A stretch of DNA of 64,000 bases from an uncultured Massilia sp. (lineage in GTDB: Bacteria > Pseudomonadota > Gammaproteobacteria > Burkholderiales > Burkholderiaceae_D), in assembly GCF_913773735.1 (NCBI RefSeq), contig NZ_CAJYEB010000018.1, positions 1 to 64,000 on the forward strand, written 5' to 3'. Position 1 is the stretch's first letter, and every line of letters starts with the position of its first letter. Made by a program: the position numbers and the translations under genes. Below are positions 31,923 to 40,693 of this stretch, in pieces. The notes below the pieces were generated by a model. That model ran no database searches, had not been told where the DNA came from, and was given only the letters and a program-made list of their open reading frames with translations.

Positions 31923-33230
31923 TCAGCGGCGCAGCCGGGCGACGTCGCGCGCCGCCACCGGCGCCGCCCGGTTGCCCCAGCTGGCGCGCACGAAGCTCGC
32001 GATGTCGGCGACTTCCTCGTCGCTCAGGCGTTCGGCGAACGACGGCATCGTGAACTGCGCCGGCGTGGCGGCCGTGCGCGCCGTCTGCATACCGGCCAGG
32101 ACGATGCGCACGACCGAGTCCGGCTGCGCGGCCACGACGGCCGGGTTGCCGGCCAGCGCCGGGAACACGCCCGCGTAGCCCTTGCCATCGGGACGGTGGC
32201 AGGCGGCGCAGTTGTCCAGGTACAGCAGCGCGCCGCGCGCCCCGGCGTCGCCCTTGCGCAGCGCCGTGCTGGTGGCGGGGTCGTAGGCGAACGCCCCGGC
32301 GCCGGGGCCGTCGTCCTTCAGCGACTTCAGGTAGCGCGCCACCGCGAGCGCATCGTCCGCCGTCACGTACTGCGTGCTGTTGGCCACCACCTCGTTCATC
32401 GAGGCGAACGCCATGCCGTGCACGTTGCTGCCGGTGCGCAGGAATTCGGCGATCTGCTGCTCGCTCCACGCGCCGATCGTCGTGCGGTCGCCGTTGCGCA
32501 GGCTGGGCGCATGCCAGCCGTCGATGAGGGCACCGGACAGGAAGGCGGGGCCGTCGGCCGCCGCCAGCGCGCGCACCTGCAGGCCGGGACCGCGCGGCGT
32601 GTGGCAGTCGCCGCAATGCCCCAGCCCTTCGACGATGTAGGCGCCGCGGCGCAGCACGGCGTCGCCGGTGTCCAGGGCGAACGGTTGCGGCGTCGGGGCG
32701 AACACCCAGCGCCAGACCGTCAGCGGCCAGCGCATCGACAGCGGGAACGGGATCTCGTTGTCGCGCTCCGGCACCGCGGCCGGCTGCACGCCGCGCATGA
32801 AATACGCGTACAGCGCGGCCACGTCCTCGGGCGTGGTGCGCGAGTAGGCGCTGTACGGCATGGCCGGGTACAGCGTATGGCCGCCCGCCACGCCGTAGCG
32901 CAGCGCGCGGTCGAAGTCGGCCAGCGTGTAGTTGCCGATGCCGTAACGGCGGTCCGGCGTGATGTTGCTGGTGTAGATGGCGCCGATCGGCGTTTCCATG
33001 CGCAGGCCGCCGGCGAAGGCCGGCTGGCCCGCCACGCTGTGGCAGGCGGCGCAGTCGCCCAGGCGCGCGAGGTAGGCGCCGCGCGCGATCGCCGCCGCGT
33101 CGCCGCGGCCGGCCTGCGGCTGGGCGCCGGCATGCGTGTCCGACCAGCGCGTGGCCCCGAACAGGGCCAGCACGCCGGCGAGGGCCGCGGCGCCCGCGCC
33201 CAGCAGTACGTTGCGTGTCGTCGTCTTCAT
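31923..33230 (-). CDS. Three-heme cytochrome c subunit of a membrane alcohol/gluconate-type dehydrogenase
   Basis: The 435-residue protein has an N-terminal hydrophobic signal/anchor (VLLGAGAAALAGVLALFGAT) and three c-type heme sites: CAACHS (about residue 60), CGDCHT (about 208) and CAACHR (about 335). This is the layout of the cytochrome subunit of gluconate, sorbitol and alcohol dehydrogenases, which passes electrons from the flavoprotein to ubiquinone or the respiratory chain in the periplasm. The start overlaps the GMC oxidoreductase stop by ATGA. It is the third gene of the operon subunit 3, GMC flavoprotein, cytochrome. Confidence 0.93.
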   Translation of the reverse strand: MKTTTRNVLLGAGAAALAGVLALFGATRWSDTHAGAQPQAGRGDAAAIARGAYLARLGDCAACHSVAGQPAFAGGLRMETPIGAIYTSNITPDRRYGIGNYTLADFDRALRYGVAGGHTLYPAMPYSAYSRTTPEDVAALYAYFMRGVQPAAVPERDNEIPFPLSMRWPLTVWRWVFAPTPQPFALDTGDAVLRRGAYIVEGLGHCGDCHTPRGPGLQVRALAAADGPAFLSGALIDGWHAPSLRNGDRTTIGAWSEQQIAEFLRTGSNVHGMAFASMNEVVANSTQYVTADDALAVARYLKSLKDDGPGAGAFAYDPATSTALRKGDAGARGALLYLDNCAACHRPDGKGYAGVFPALAGNPAVVAAQPDSVVRIVLAGMQTARTAATPAQFTMPSFAERLSDEEVADIASFVRASWGNRAAPVAARDVARLRR

Positions 33231-34993
33231 GCGTGCACCAGCGGGCCGCCGGTCTTCAGGTAGGTCGAACGGATCTTCGCCGCGGCGAAATAGGTGAGCG
33301 CGCCCACCAGCCCGGTCGGGTTGTAGCCGATGTTCTGCGGGAACGACGAGGCGCCGAACACGAACACGTTGGGCACGTCCCATACCTGCGAATAGCGGTT
33401 CAGCACGCTGTTCGTGCGGTTCGTGCCGATGATGGCGCCGCCCGTGTTGTGCGTGGACTGGTAGACGCGCACGTCGTAGGACTCGCCGGGCTGGATGACG
33501 TGCTGGCTGGTGCGCTGCGGCTTCATCGCGCGCACGATCTCGGCCGCGCGCGCCGACGTGAACGCCGTCATCGCCAGTTCGTTCGGATGCCAGTCGAAGG
33601 TCATGCGCAGCAGCGGCAGTCCGTGGGCATCGCGGTAGGTGGGGTCGAGGTCCAGGTAGCGGTCGCGGTAGGACATCACGGAACCCATCGTCGCGACCGA
33701 GCTGGTGTGCGCATAGTGCGTGCGCACGGCGCGCTTCCAGCCGCTGCCCCAGCGCGGCGCGTCCGGCGGCAGCGGCATCTGCACGATCGGGCGCCCGCCG
33801 GTGGCGCCGGCGAAGATCAGCGCGCCGCCGACGAAGCCCTTGCCGGCATGGTCGAAATGGTCGGCGTTGAAGTCGTCGATGGCCATCTGGCCCGCCGCGC
33901 CGGCGCCGACGAACGGGTTCATGTGCACGTCCTCGCCGAAGTACGCGGTGGTGCTGCTGACCATCTGGTAGGCGTAGTTCTTGCCGACCACGCCCTTGCC
34001 GGTGGCCGGGTCGTAGGGTTCGCCGATGCCGGACAACAGCAGCATGCGCACGTTGTTCAGCTGGAAGCTGGCCAGCACCACCATCGCGGCGCCCTGCTCC
34101 ACCTGCCTGCCGCTGGCGTCGATGTAGCGCACGCCGGTGGCGCGCCGGCCCTCCTTGTCGAGCAGGATGCGCGTGGCGTAGGCGTTGTGCCGCACCTCGA
34201 GGTTCGGGCGGCCCTTCAGCACGGGGATGATGGTGGTCTGCGGCGCCGCCTTCGAGTACAGGAAGCAGCCGAAGCCTTCGCAGAAGCCGCACAGGTTGCA
34301 CGGTCCCATGCGCACGCCGTACGGATTCGTGTACGCCGTCGTGCTGTTCGCGGCGGGCACGGGGAACGGCTTGTAGCCCAGCGCGCGCGCCGCGCCGGCA
34401 AACAGCTGCGAACTGAGGATCGGCGGCATCGGCCGCGCCGGGAACGGATTGCTGCGCGCGCCCTCGTGGTGGTTGCCGCCTTCCTGCAGCCGGCCCATGA
34501 TGTTGCCGGCGACGCCGGCCACGCCGTTGACCTTCTCGAAGTGGTCGAAGTACGGTTCGAGCTCGGCGAAGTCGATGCCGTAGTCCTGGATCGTCATGTC
34601 GGGGGGGATGAACTTCTTGCCGTAGCGTTCCTCGTAGACGCTGCGGATGCGCAGGTCGTTCGGCGAGGCGCGCCACTGCTGGCCGTTCCAGTGCGCGCCG
34701 GCGCCGCCGGTGCCGTTGCCGAGGATGAAGGAGCCGTACTGGCGGTACGGCACGGCCGTCTCGCCGGGACGGTGGCGCACCGTCACGGTCTCGCCGGCCA
34801 GCGGCTGCCACAGGTCGCCGCGCACCGCGTATTTCAGTTCGTCGGCGATGCGCGGGTAGACGAAATCGGTGCCGGTGTCGCGCGCCGGCCCGCGTTCGAG
34901 CACGACCACCGACAGGCCGGCGTCGGTCAGTTCCTTCGCCATGATCGCGCCGGTCCAGCCGAAGCCGATGATGACCGCGTCCACCGCCTTCAT
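33227..34993 (-). CDS. GMC-family flavoprotein dehydrogenase, large subunit (complex 1)
   Basis: The 588-residue protein is of the gluconate 2-dehydrogenase type. It has FAD motif IIGFGWTGAIMAKEL near residue 8, GNGTGGAGAHWNG, and a Cys-rich segment CNLCGFCEGFGC (Cys spacing 2-2-4) that probably binds an Fe-S cluster as in related FAD glucose dehydrogenases. It ends in the GMC catalytic region STHNTGGAIIGTN and NIGYNPTGLVGALTYFAA. It lacks its own signal and is expected to be exported with its Tat-signalled small subunit. ATGA overlaps join it to both neighbours. The substrate (a sugar acid, alcohol or ketoacid) cannot be told from sequence. A second such complex lies at 46069-48934. Confidence 0.9.
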   Translation of the reverse strand: MKAVDAVIIGFGWTGAIMAKELTDAGLSVVVLERGPARDTGTDFVYPRIADELKYAVRGDLWQPLAGETVTVRHRPGETAVPYRQYGSFILGNGTGGAGAHWNGQQWRASPNDLRIRSVYEERYGKKFIPPDMTIQDYGIDFAELEPYFDHFEKVNGVAGVAGNIMGRLQEGGNHHEGARSNPFPARPMPPILSSQLFAGAARALGYKPFPVPAANSTTAYTNPYGVRMGPCNLCGFCEGFGCFLYSKAAPQTTIIPVLKGRPNLEVRHNAYATRILLDKEGRRATGVRYIDASGRQVEQGAAMVVLASFQLNNVRMLLLSGIGEPYDPATGKGVVGKNYAYQMVSSTTAYFGEDVHMNPFVGAGAAGQMAIDDFNADHFDHAGKGFVGGALIFAGATGGRPIVQMPLPPDAPRWGSGWKRAVRTHYAHTSSVATMGSVMSYRDRYLDLDPTYRDAHGLPLLRMTFDWHPNELAMTAFTSARAAEIVRAMKPQRTSQHVIQPGESYDVRVYQSTHNTGGAIIGTNRTNSVLNRYSQVWDVPNVFVFGASSFPQNIGYNPTGLVGALTYFAAAKIRSTYLKTGGPLVHA

Positions 34994-35727
34994 GCGCGCC
35001 CCCGCGATCCGCCGATGGACACCGGGCCGTACGGATACGGCTTGCCCTGCTGGTCGATCCAGTCGGTGAAGTCGGCGCGCGCGCCGGGAAAGCCGACCAT
35101 CTTCCAGGCCGCCATGTCGCGGTTGCCGCCGTACATCGGGTCGGCGAAATAGCCTTCGCGGGTATTGCGCAGCAGGAGGGCGAAGAAGGCGCCGGCGAGC
35201 GCGGCGTCCGGCGCCAGCGTGCCGCCGTCGGCCAGCGCCAGGACGGCGTCGCGGCGCGCCGCGTCGAGGTCGGCGAACGCCTCGCCGTGCGCCTGGCGCG
35301 CGCCGCGGTCGATGGCGGCGATGCCGGCGCGGTACAGCTCGCGCGGCGTCATGCGCATCTGGTAGCCGAGCGTGGGCGGCGCCTCCGGATGGAACGGCCC
35401 CTGCATGTACCAGTAGGCGCCGTGCCCGTACGGCAGCTGCATCTGGCGGTCGAGGAACACCGGCACGCCGGCCTCCACGCCGCCCGGGCCGTTGCCGTCG
35501 GCCGGGATCAGGCGGTCCACGGCGGCGCGCACGAACGCCCATTCCGCCGGCGTGAAGTAGCCCGGCGCGGCGTCCGCGGCGGGGGCCGCCGTCGCCGGCG
35601 CCTGCGACGCGGCGAGCGCGGAAGACACGGCCATGCCGGCGGCGCCGCGCAGGAAATCGCGCCGGCGCAGCGGTACGACATGCTGCCGCGGCGCGCGGTC
35701 GTCGGGGTCGGGGGCGTGGTCGTCCAT
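34990..35727 (-). CDS. Gluconate 2-dehydrogenase subunit 3-family protein with Tat signal (complex 1)
   Basis: The 245-residue protein has a twin-arginine signal RRDFLRGAAGMAVSSALAAS. A small-subunit domain follows (about 65-225) with DRLIPADGNGPG, GYQMRMTPRELYRAGI, FFALLLRNTREGYFADPMYGG and WKMVGFPG. In this family subunit 3 carries the Tat signal and hitch-hikes the GMC flavoprotein into the periplasm. The ATG at 35727 has GAGG nine bases upstream. It heads the three-gene operon. Its counterpart at 46069 shares the FADPIYGGNRD-type block, so the two complexes are related. Confidence 0.92.
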   Translation of the reverse strand: MDDHAPDPDDRAPRQHVVPLRRRDFLRGAAGMAVSSALAASQAPATAAPAADAAPGYFTPAEWAFVRAAVDRLIPADGNGPGGVEAGVPVFLDRQMQLPYGHGAYWYMQGPFHPEAPPTLGYQMRMTPRELYRAGIAAIDRGARQAHGEAFADLDAARRDAVLALADGGTLAPDAALAGAFFALLLRNTREGYFADPMYGGNRDMAAWKMVGFPGARADFTDWIDQQGKPYPYGPVSIGGSRGRA

Positions 35728-35900
35728 GGTGTCGTTCCTCGTGGCGGGGGGAGATCGCAACGAGTGTAGACCGGGAAAAATCGGCGCCGCTCCTACGAAA
35801 GTCGGATTGTCGGGATTTGTCGCCATACCCGATCCTTTGGCAGGTACGGGGTCCCGCGGGCCCTGTTCCAATGGCGCGATCGACCACGGACGAGGACCCC

Positions 35901-36767
35901 ATGAGCATCGACATCCGCCATCACACCGTTACCGCCAACGGCATCCGCCAGCACTACGTCGAGGCCGGCGACGGACCGCCCGTCGTGCTGCTGCACGGCT
36001 TTCCCGAAACGCATTTCGCGTGGCGCTTCCAGATCCCGGCACTGGCGAAGCACTACCGCGTGATCGCGCCGGACCTGCGCGGCTACGGCGAGACCGACAA
36101 GCCGGCCGGCGGCTACGACAAGCGCAACATGGCGCGCGACCTGCTCGAGCTGCTGCGCGCGCTGGGCATCGGGCGCATCGCGCTGGTCGGCCACGACCGC
36201 GGCGCGCGCGTGGCCACGCGCTTCACCAAGGACCACCCGGACGTCGTCGACCGCCTGGTCGTGATGGACAACGTCCCGACCCGCATCGTGGCGCGCGAAT
36301 TCAGCCCGGCGGTCGCGAAGTCGTACTGGTTCTTCATTTTCAACCAGGTACCCGACCTGCCGGAAGCGCTGATCGCCGGGCGCGAGGACCTGTGGCTGCG
36401 CCACCTGTTCTCGGACTGGTGCTACAACCCGCTGGCCATCGACGGCGAGGCGTTCCGGACCTACGTCGAGGCCTACCGCCGCCCGGGCGCCGTGCGCGGG
36501 GCGATGGCCGACTACCGCGCGATCGCCGAGGACGTCGAACAGGACAAGGTCGACGCCGACGTCAAGATCGCCTGCCCGACGCTGTCGCTGTGGGGCGCCG
36601 ACTTCCACGCCGTCGGCAAGATGTTCGACATGGCCGCGATCTGGGCGGAGATGGCGAGCGACCTGCGCACCTACGCGGTGCCGCAGTCGGGCCACCTGCC
36701 GCAGGAGGAACAGCCGGCGCTGGTGAACGCGCAACTGCTGGACTTCCTGCAGGGCTGGAAAGGCTGA
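35901..36767 (+). CDS. Alpha/beta hydrolase, haloacetate dehalogenase / epoxide hydrolase-like
   Basis: The 288-residue protein has the alpha/beta-hydrolase core HGFPETHFAWR (near 35-45), DLRGYGETDKP, the nucleophile elbow GHDRGARV (Asp nucleophile with DRGAR) and a terminal catalytic His in SGHLPQEE. This set is typical of fluoroacetate dehalogenases and soluble epoxide hydrolases. In fluoroacetate dehalogenases a His-Trp pair binds the leaving fluoride. Here the aligned stretch reads SYWFF, so that pair is missing and defluorination is unlikely. GAGG precedes the ATG at 35901. It opens a rightward operon with an AEC carrier (2-bp gap) and a FAH-family enzyme. Confidence 0.85.
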   Translation: MSIDIRHHTVTANGIRQHYVEAGDGPPVVLLHGFPETHFAWRFQIPALAKHYRVIAPDLRGYGETDKPAGGYDKRNMARDLLELLRALGIGRIALVGHDRGARVATRFTKDHPDVVDRLVVMDNVPTRIVAREFSPAVAKSYWFFIFNQVPDLPEALIAGREDLWLRHLFSDWCYNPLAIDGEAFRTYVEAYRRPGAVRGAMADYRAIAEDVEQDKVDADVKIACPTLSLWGADFHAVGKMFDMAAIWAEMASDLRTYAVPQSGHLPQEEQPALVNAQLLDFLQGWKG

Positions 36768-36769
36768 CC

Positions 36770-37711
36770 ATGAGCGTCCTGTTCTCCATCGTCCTGCCGA
36801 TCTTCGCGCTGATCGGGGCCGGCTGGCTGGCGCGCCGCGCCGGCTGGATGGGGGCGGCGGGGGCGTTCGAGATGAACCGCTTCGTGGTCTACCTCGGCAT
36901 CCCGGCGCTGCTGTTCCAGGTGATGGCCAAGGCGAGCTGGCGGGAACTGGACATGCCCGGCTTCATCGCCGCGTTCGGCCTGGCCTGCGCGGCGATCTAC
37001 GCGCTGACCGTCGCCGTGTGCCGCTGGCGCGGCAGCGCCCTGCCCGACGCCAGCCTGGACGGCCTGAACGCGGGCTACGCCAACGTCGGCTTCATCGGCT
37101 TTCCGCTGTGCCTGGCGGCGTTCGGGCCGCAGAGCATGACGCCGGTGACGATCACGGCCATCATCACCGTCTGCATCCTGTTCGGCATCGCCGTGACGGT
37201 GGTGGAACTGGGCCTGAACGACGGCGTCGCCAAGGACAGGATCCTCGCCAAGGTCGGCCTGTCGCTGCTGAAGAACCCGATGCTGCTCGCGCCCGTGCTG
37301 GGCGCGTGCTACGCCGACCTCGGCCCGCCGCTGCCGGCCGGGGTCGACCGCTTCCTGTCGCTGCTGGCGGCCGCGGCCAGCCCGTGCGCGCTGGTGTCGC
37401 TGGGCCTGTTCATCGCCGACGCGCGCGCGCGGCCGCGGCTGCCGGCGCTGTCGGTCCAGGTGACGCTCAAGCTGGTCGGCCAGCCGCTGCTGACGTGGCT
37501 CCTGGCGCACTGGGTGTTCCACCTGCCGCCGACGCAGACCGCCATCGCCGTCGTGCTGGCCGCGCTGCCGACCGGCACCGGCCCGTTCATGCTGGCGAAC
37601 ATGTACGGGCGCGACGCCGGCAACATCGCCGGCAGCATCCTCGCCTCCACCGTGCTGTCGATCCTGACCATCTCGGTCCTGATCACCTGGTTCACGCAGG
37701 GCGGCGCCTGA
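36770..37711 (+). CDS. AEC (auxin efflux carrier) family transporter
   Basis: The 313-residue membrane protein has ten hydrophobic segments in two five-helix halves, typical of the AEC/MdcF family that moves malonate, malate or other organic acids. GYANVGFIGFPL (about 100-111) is the conserved crossover-type motif, and PTGTGPFMLANMYG repeats its theme in the second half. It lies two bases after the hydrolase and 43 bases before the FAH-family gene, so it probably carries the acid substrate or product of that small pathway. Confidence 0.9.
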   Translation: MSVLFSIVLPIFALIGAGWLARRAGWMGAAGAFEMNRFVVYLGIPALLFQVMAKASWRELDMPGFIAAFGLACAAIYALTVAVCRWRGSALPDASLDGLNAGYANVGFIGFPLCLAAFGPQSMTPVTITAIITVCILFGIAVTVVELGLNDGVAKDRILAKVGLSLLKNPMLLAPVLGACYADLGPPLPAGVDRFLSLLAAAASPCALVSLGLFIADARARPRLPALSVQVTLKLVGQPLLTWLLAHWVFHLPPTQTAIAVVLAALPTGTGPFMLANMYGRDAGNIAGSILASTVLSILTISVLITWFTQGGA

Positions 37712-37754
37712 GCGCCCGCCCTCCCATCGACCTTTTCACTCTCGGGAACACGTC

Positions 37755-38603
37755 ATGAAACTGCTTCGCTACGGCCCGCGCGGCCGTGAAAAGCCGGGCC
37801 TGCTCGATGCGCACGGCACGATCCGCGACCTGTCCGGCCTGATCGACGACATCGGCCCGCGCACGCTGGATCCGGAGGCGCTGCGCGTGCTGCGCGCGCT
37901 CGACCCGGCGCGCCTGCGCGCCGTCGACGCCGGGCAGCGGCTGGGCATTCCGTGGAGCGGCATCGGCAAGATCGTCGCGATCGGCCTGAACTACCGCGAC
38001 CACGCGGCCGAGGCGGGCCTGCCGATCCCCGCCGAACCCGTGATGTTCACGAAATGGACGAGCTGCCTGAACGGCCCGGACGACGACGTGGTCGAACCCA
38101 TCGAGGCCAGCCGGCTGGACTGGGAGGTGGAACTCGGCATCGTGATCGGCACGCGCGCGGCGGACGTGCCGGAAAGCGCCGCGCTGGAGCACGTGGCCGG
38201 CTACTGCGTAGCCAACGACGTCACCGACCGCGCGTTCCAGATGGAGCGCAGCGGCGGCCAGTGGAGCAAGGGCAAGGGCTTCGACACCTTCGGCCCCGTC
38301 GGCCCCTGGCTGGTGACGGCCGACGAGGTCCCGGACCCGCAGGCGCTGTCGCTGTGGCTCGACGTGAACGGCGAGCGGATGCAGACGGGGAACACGGCGA
38401 CGATGATCTTCGGCTGCGCGCAGCTGGTCAGCTACTGCAGCCGCATGATGACGCTGGAGCCGGGCGACCTGATCATCACCGGCACGCCGCCCGGCGTCGG
38501 CATGGGCAAGACACCGCCGCGCTACCTGCAGACCGGCGACGTCATGACGCTCGGGATCGACGGACTGGGACGGCAGTCGCAAAGGCTGGTGGCGCGGCGC
38601 TGA
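37755..38603 (+). CDS. Fumarylacetoacetate hydrolase (FAH) family protein
   Basis: The 282-residue protein has the FAH-family fold used for C-C bond hydrolysis, isomerisation or decarboxylation of keto-acids. KIVAIGLNYRDHAAE (about 73-87) and the metal-binding set E-x-E in DWEVELGIVIG (about 125-135) and NDVTDR (Asp) are intact, as is GDLIITGTPPGVG (about 236-248). It resembles the group annotated as ureidoglycolate lyase, 2-keto-3-deoxy acid hydrolase and acylpyruvase. It ends the operon hydrolase, AEC carrier, FAH. The specific substrate is not decidable. Confidence 0.9.
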   Translation: MKLLRYGPRGREKPGLLDAHGTIRDLSGLIDDIGPRTLDPEALRVLRALDPARLRAVDAGQRLGIPWSGIGKIVAIGLNYRDHAAEAGLPIPAEPVMFTKWTSCLNGPDDDVVEPIEASRLDWEVELGIVIGTRAADVPESAALEHVAGYCVANDVTDRAFQMERSGGQWSKGKGFDTFGPVGPWLVTADEVPDPQALSLWLDVNGERMQTGNTATMIFGCAQLVSYCSRMMTLEPGDLIITGTPPGVGMGKTPPRYLQTGDVMTLGIDGLGRQSQRLVARR

Positions 38604-38704
38604 CGCCGCCCTTTCATTAGTTTCGCTTATCGCCGCCCGCGCCTGAAACCAATTGGCGCCGGACCGCCGATCGTCGCGATACTGTCGTGGACCAAGGAGC
38701 GACC

Positions 38705-40675
38705 ATGACGAATTCCCGACGCCGGATGCCGGTACGCTGCGGGCGCGCGAGCGCCGAATGGCTGGCGTTCGCGCTGGCCGGCGCCGCCAGCCTGGCCGCC
38801 AGCCTGCTGTTCTTCCGCCAGGACCGCCTGCTGGTGCGTCCCGACGAGCTCGGGCCGTGGACGCGGCTGGCCGTGATGTTCCTGTCGGCCTGGGTGCTGC
38901 TGTTCGTGCTGGGCGGGTGGACGCTGGCCGACCTGCAGCGCCGCCGCCGCGCCCGCGCCGCCGCCGCGCGGCGCCGCGACGCGGCGCAGCGCGAGCAGGC
39001 CGAACGCATCGAACTGGCGCTGGCCGGCGCCGACCTCGGGCTGTGGGACTGGAACCTCGCGTCGGGCCGGCGCGAAGTCAACGGGCGCGGCGCCAGCATG
39101 CTCGGCTATGCGCCGGACGAGATCGACACGGTCGACGCGTTCTACCGCGACGTGCATCCCGAGGACGTGGCGCCGGTGCGCGCGGCGCTCGAGCGCCACC
39201 TGCGCGGCGAGGCCCGGCGCTACGAGGCGGAATTCCGCCTGCGCCACCGCACCCGGGGCTGGGTCTGGGTCCATTGCCGCGGCAAGGTGATCGAGCGCGA
39301 CGCCGCGGGACGGCCGCTGCGCCTGCTCGGCACGCGCATGGACATCAGCGCGCGCAAGCAGGCCGAGCGCGAGATCCACCACCTCGCCTGCTACGACCCG
39401 CTGTCGACGCTGCCCAACCGCCGCCTGCTGCTGGAGCGCCTGGACGCGGCGGCGGCGCGGGCGGCGCGCGAGCACCGGCACGGGGCGGTCCTGCTGGTCG
39501 ACCTCGACCACTTCAAGGCGATCAACGACGGTCTCGGCCACGATGCCGGGGACCGGGTGATCCGCGCCGTCGCGGCGCGCCTGCGCGCGGCCGTGCGCGA
39601 CGGCGGCAGCGTCGCGCGCCTGGGCGGCGACGAGTTCGCCGTGCTGCTGGACGCGCTCGACGCCGATCCCGCCGCGGCGCTGGCGCAGGCCGCCGCCACG
39701 GGCGAGGAACTGCTGCGCAAGCTGGGCCGCCCGCACCGCGTCGGCAAGCGCGAGGTCTACGCCACGCCCAGCATCGGCGCCGCCCTGTTCGGGGCCGGCG
39801 GCGGCCGCGCGGGCGACCTCCTGAAGCAGGCCGACCTGGCGATGTGCGCGGCCAAGGCGGCGGGGCGGCATGCGCTGCGCTTCTTCGATCCCGCCATGCA
39901 GCAGCGCGTCGCCGAGTCGGCGCTGCTGGAAGCGGACCTGCGCGCGGCCCTGGGCACCGGCCAGTTCCTGCTGCACTACCAGCCCATCGTCGACGCCGGG
40001 CTGCGCATCCTGGGCGCCGAGGCGCTGGTGCGCTGGCAGCACCCACGGCGCGGGATGGTCCGCCCCGACGCCTTCATCGCGCTGGCCGAGCGTACCGGCC
40101 TGATCGTGCCGCTGGGCCAGCACGTGATGGAACAGGCGTGCGCCCAGCTGGCGCGCTGGGCGCGGCAGGCGCGGACGGCCGCCTGGACGCTGTCCGTCAA
40201 CGTCAGCGCGCGCCAGTTCCGCCAGCCCGGCTTCGTGGAGCGCACCCTGCAGACGCTGGCGCGCAGCGGCGCCGATCCGGCCCTGCTGAAGCTGGAACTG
40301 ACGGAAAGCGCCCTGCTCGAGGACATCGACGACGTGGCCGCCAAGATGCAGTCGCTGCGCGCGCACGGCATCCGCTTCTCGCTCGACGATTTCGGCACCG
40401 GCTACTCGTCGCTGAGCTACCTGAAGCGGCTGCCGCTGTGCCAGCTGAAGATCGACCGCACGTTCGTGCAGGACGCCTGGTGCAACGCCAGCGACGCCGC
40501 CATCGCGCGCGCCATCATCGCGCTGGCGGGCAGCCTGGGCCTGGAAGTGGTCGCCGAGGGCGTCGAGACGGCCGCGCAGCGCGACTTCCTGGTCGCCAGC
40601 GGCTGCACCGTCTTCCAGGGCTACCTGTTCGGCCGTCCCGTTCCCGCACTGGGCGACGCGGCGCTGGCGGCCTGA
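38705..40675 (+). CDS. PAS-GGDEF-EAL cyclic-di-GMP signalling protein
   Basis: The 656-residue membrane protein has two N-terminal hydrophobic segments (about 20-36 and 56-75), a PAS domain with PAC (about 102-220), a GGDEF domain (about 226-385) with intact GGDEF at 307-311, and an EAL domain (about 405-645). The EAL domain keeps EALVRW (439-444), NVSARQF, ELTES, DDFGTGYSSLSYL, KIDRTFV and EGVE. Both halves keep their catalytic residues, so it could make and break cyclic di-GMP. The RxxD inhibitory site is absent at the usual place before GGDEF. AAGGAG precedes the ATG at 38705. It is monocistronic and convergent with the LysR gene. Confidence 0.95.
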   Translation: MTNSRRRMPVRCGRASAEWLAFALAGAASLAASLLFFRQDRLLVRPDELGPWTRLAVMFLSAWVLLFVLGGWTLADLQRRRRARAAAARRRDAAQREQAERIELALAGADLGLWDWNLASGRREVNGRGASMLGYAPDEIDTVDAFYRDVHPEDVAPVRAALERHLRGEARRYEAEFRLRHRTRGWVWVHCRGKVIERDAAGRPLRLLGTRMDISARKQAEREIHHLACYDPLSTLPNRRLLLERLDAAAARAAREHRHGAVLLVDLDHFKAINDGLGHDAGDRVIRAVAARLRAAVRDGGSVARLGGDEFAVLLDALDADPAAALAQAAATGEELLRKLGRPHRVGKREVYATPSIGAALFGAGGGRAGDLLKQADLAMCAAKAAGRHALRFFDPAMQQRVAESALLEADLRAALGTGQFLLHYQPIVDAGLRILGAEALVRWQHPRRGMVRPDAFIALAERTGLIVPLGQHVMEQACAQLARWARQARTAAWTLSVNVSARQFRQPGFVERTLQTLARSGADPALLKLELTESALLEDIDDVAAKMQSLRAHGIRFSLDDFGTGYSSLSYLKRLPLCQLKIDRTFVQDAWCNASDAAIARAIIALAGSLGLEVVAEGVETAAQRDFLVASGCTVFQGYLFGRPVPALGDAALAA

Positions 40676-40693
40676 CGGCGCCGCGCCGCCGCG

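Noticed and set aside
35901..36767. Fluoroacetate dehalogenase
   Set aside because: The halide-binding His-Trp pair appears replaced by Phe residues, so only the superfamily call is supported.
38705..40675. Product-inhibition I-site in the GGDEF protein
   Set aside because: The sequence before GGDEF (VRDGGSVARL) has no RxxD at the required distance.
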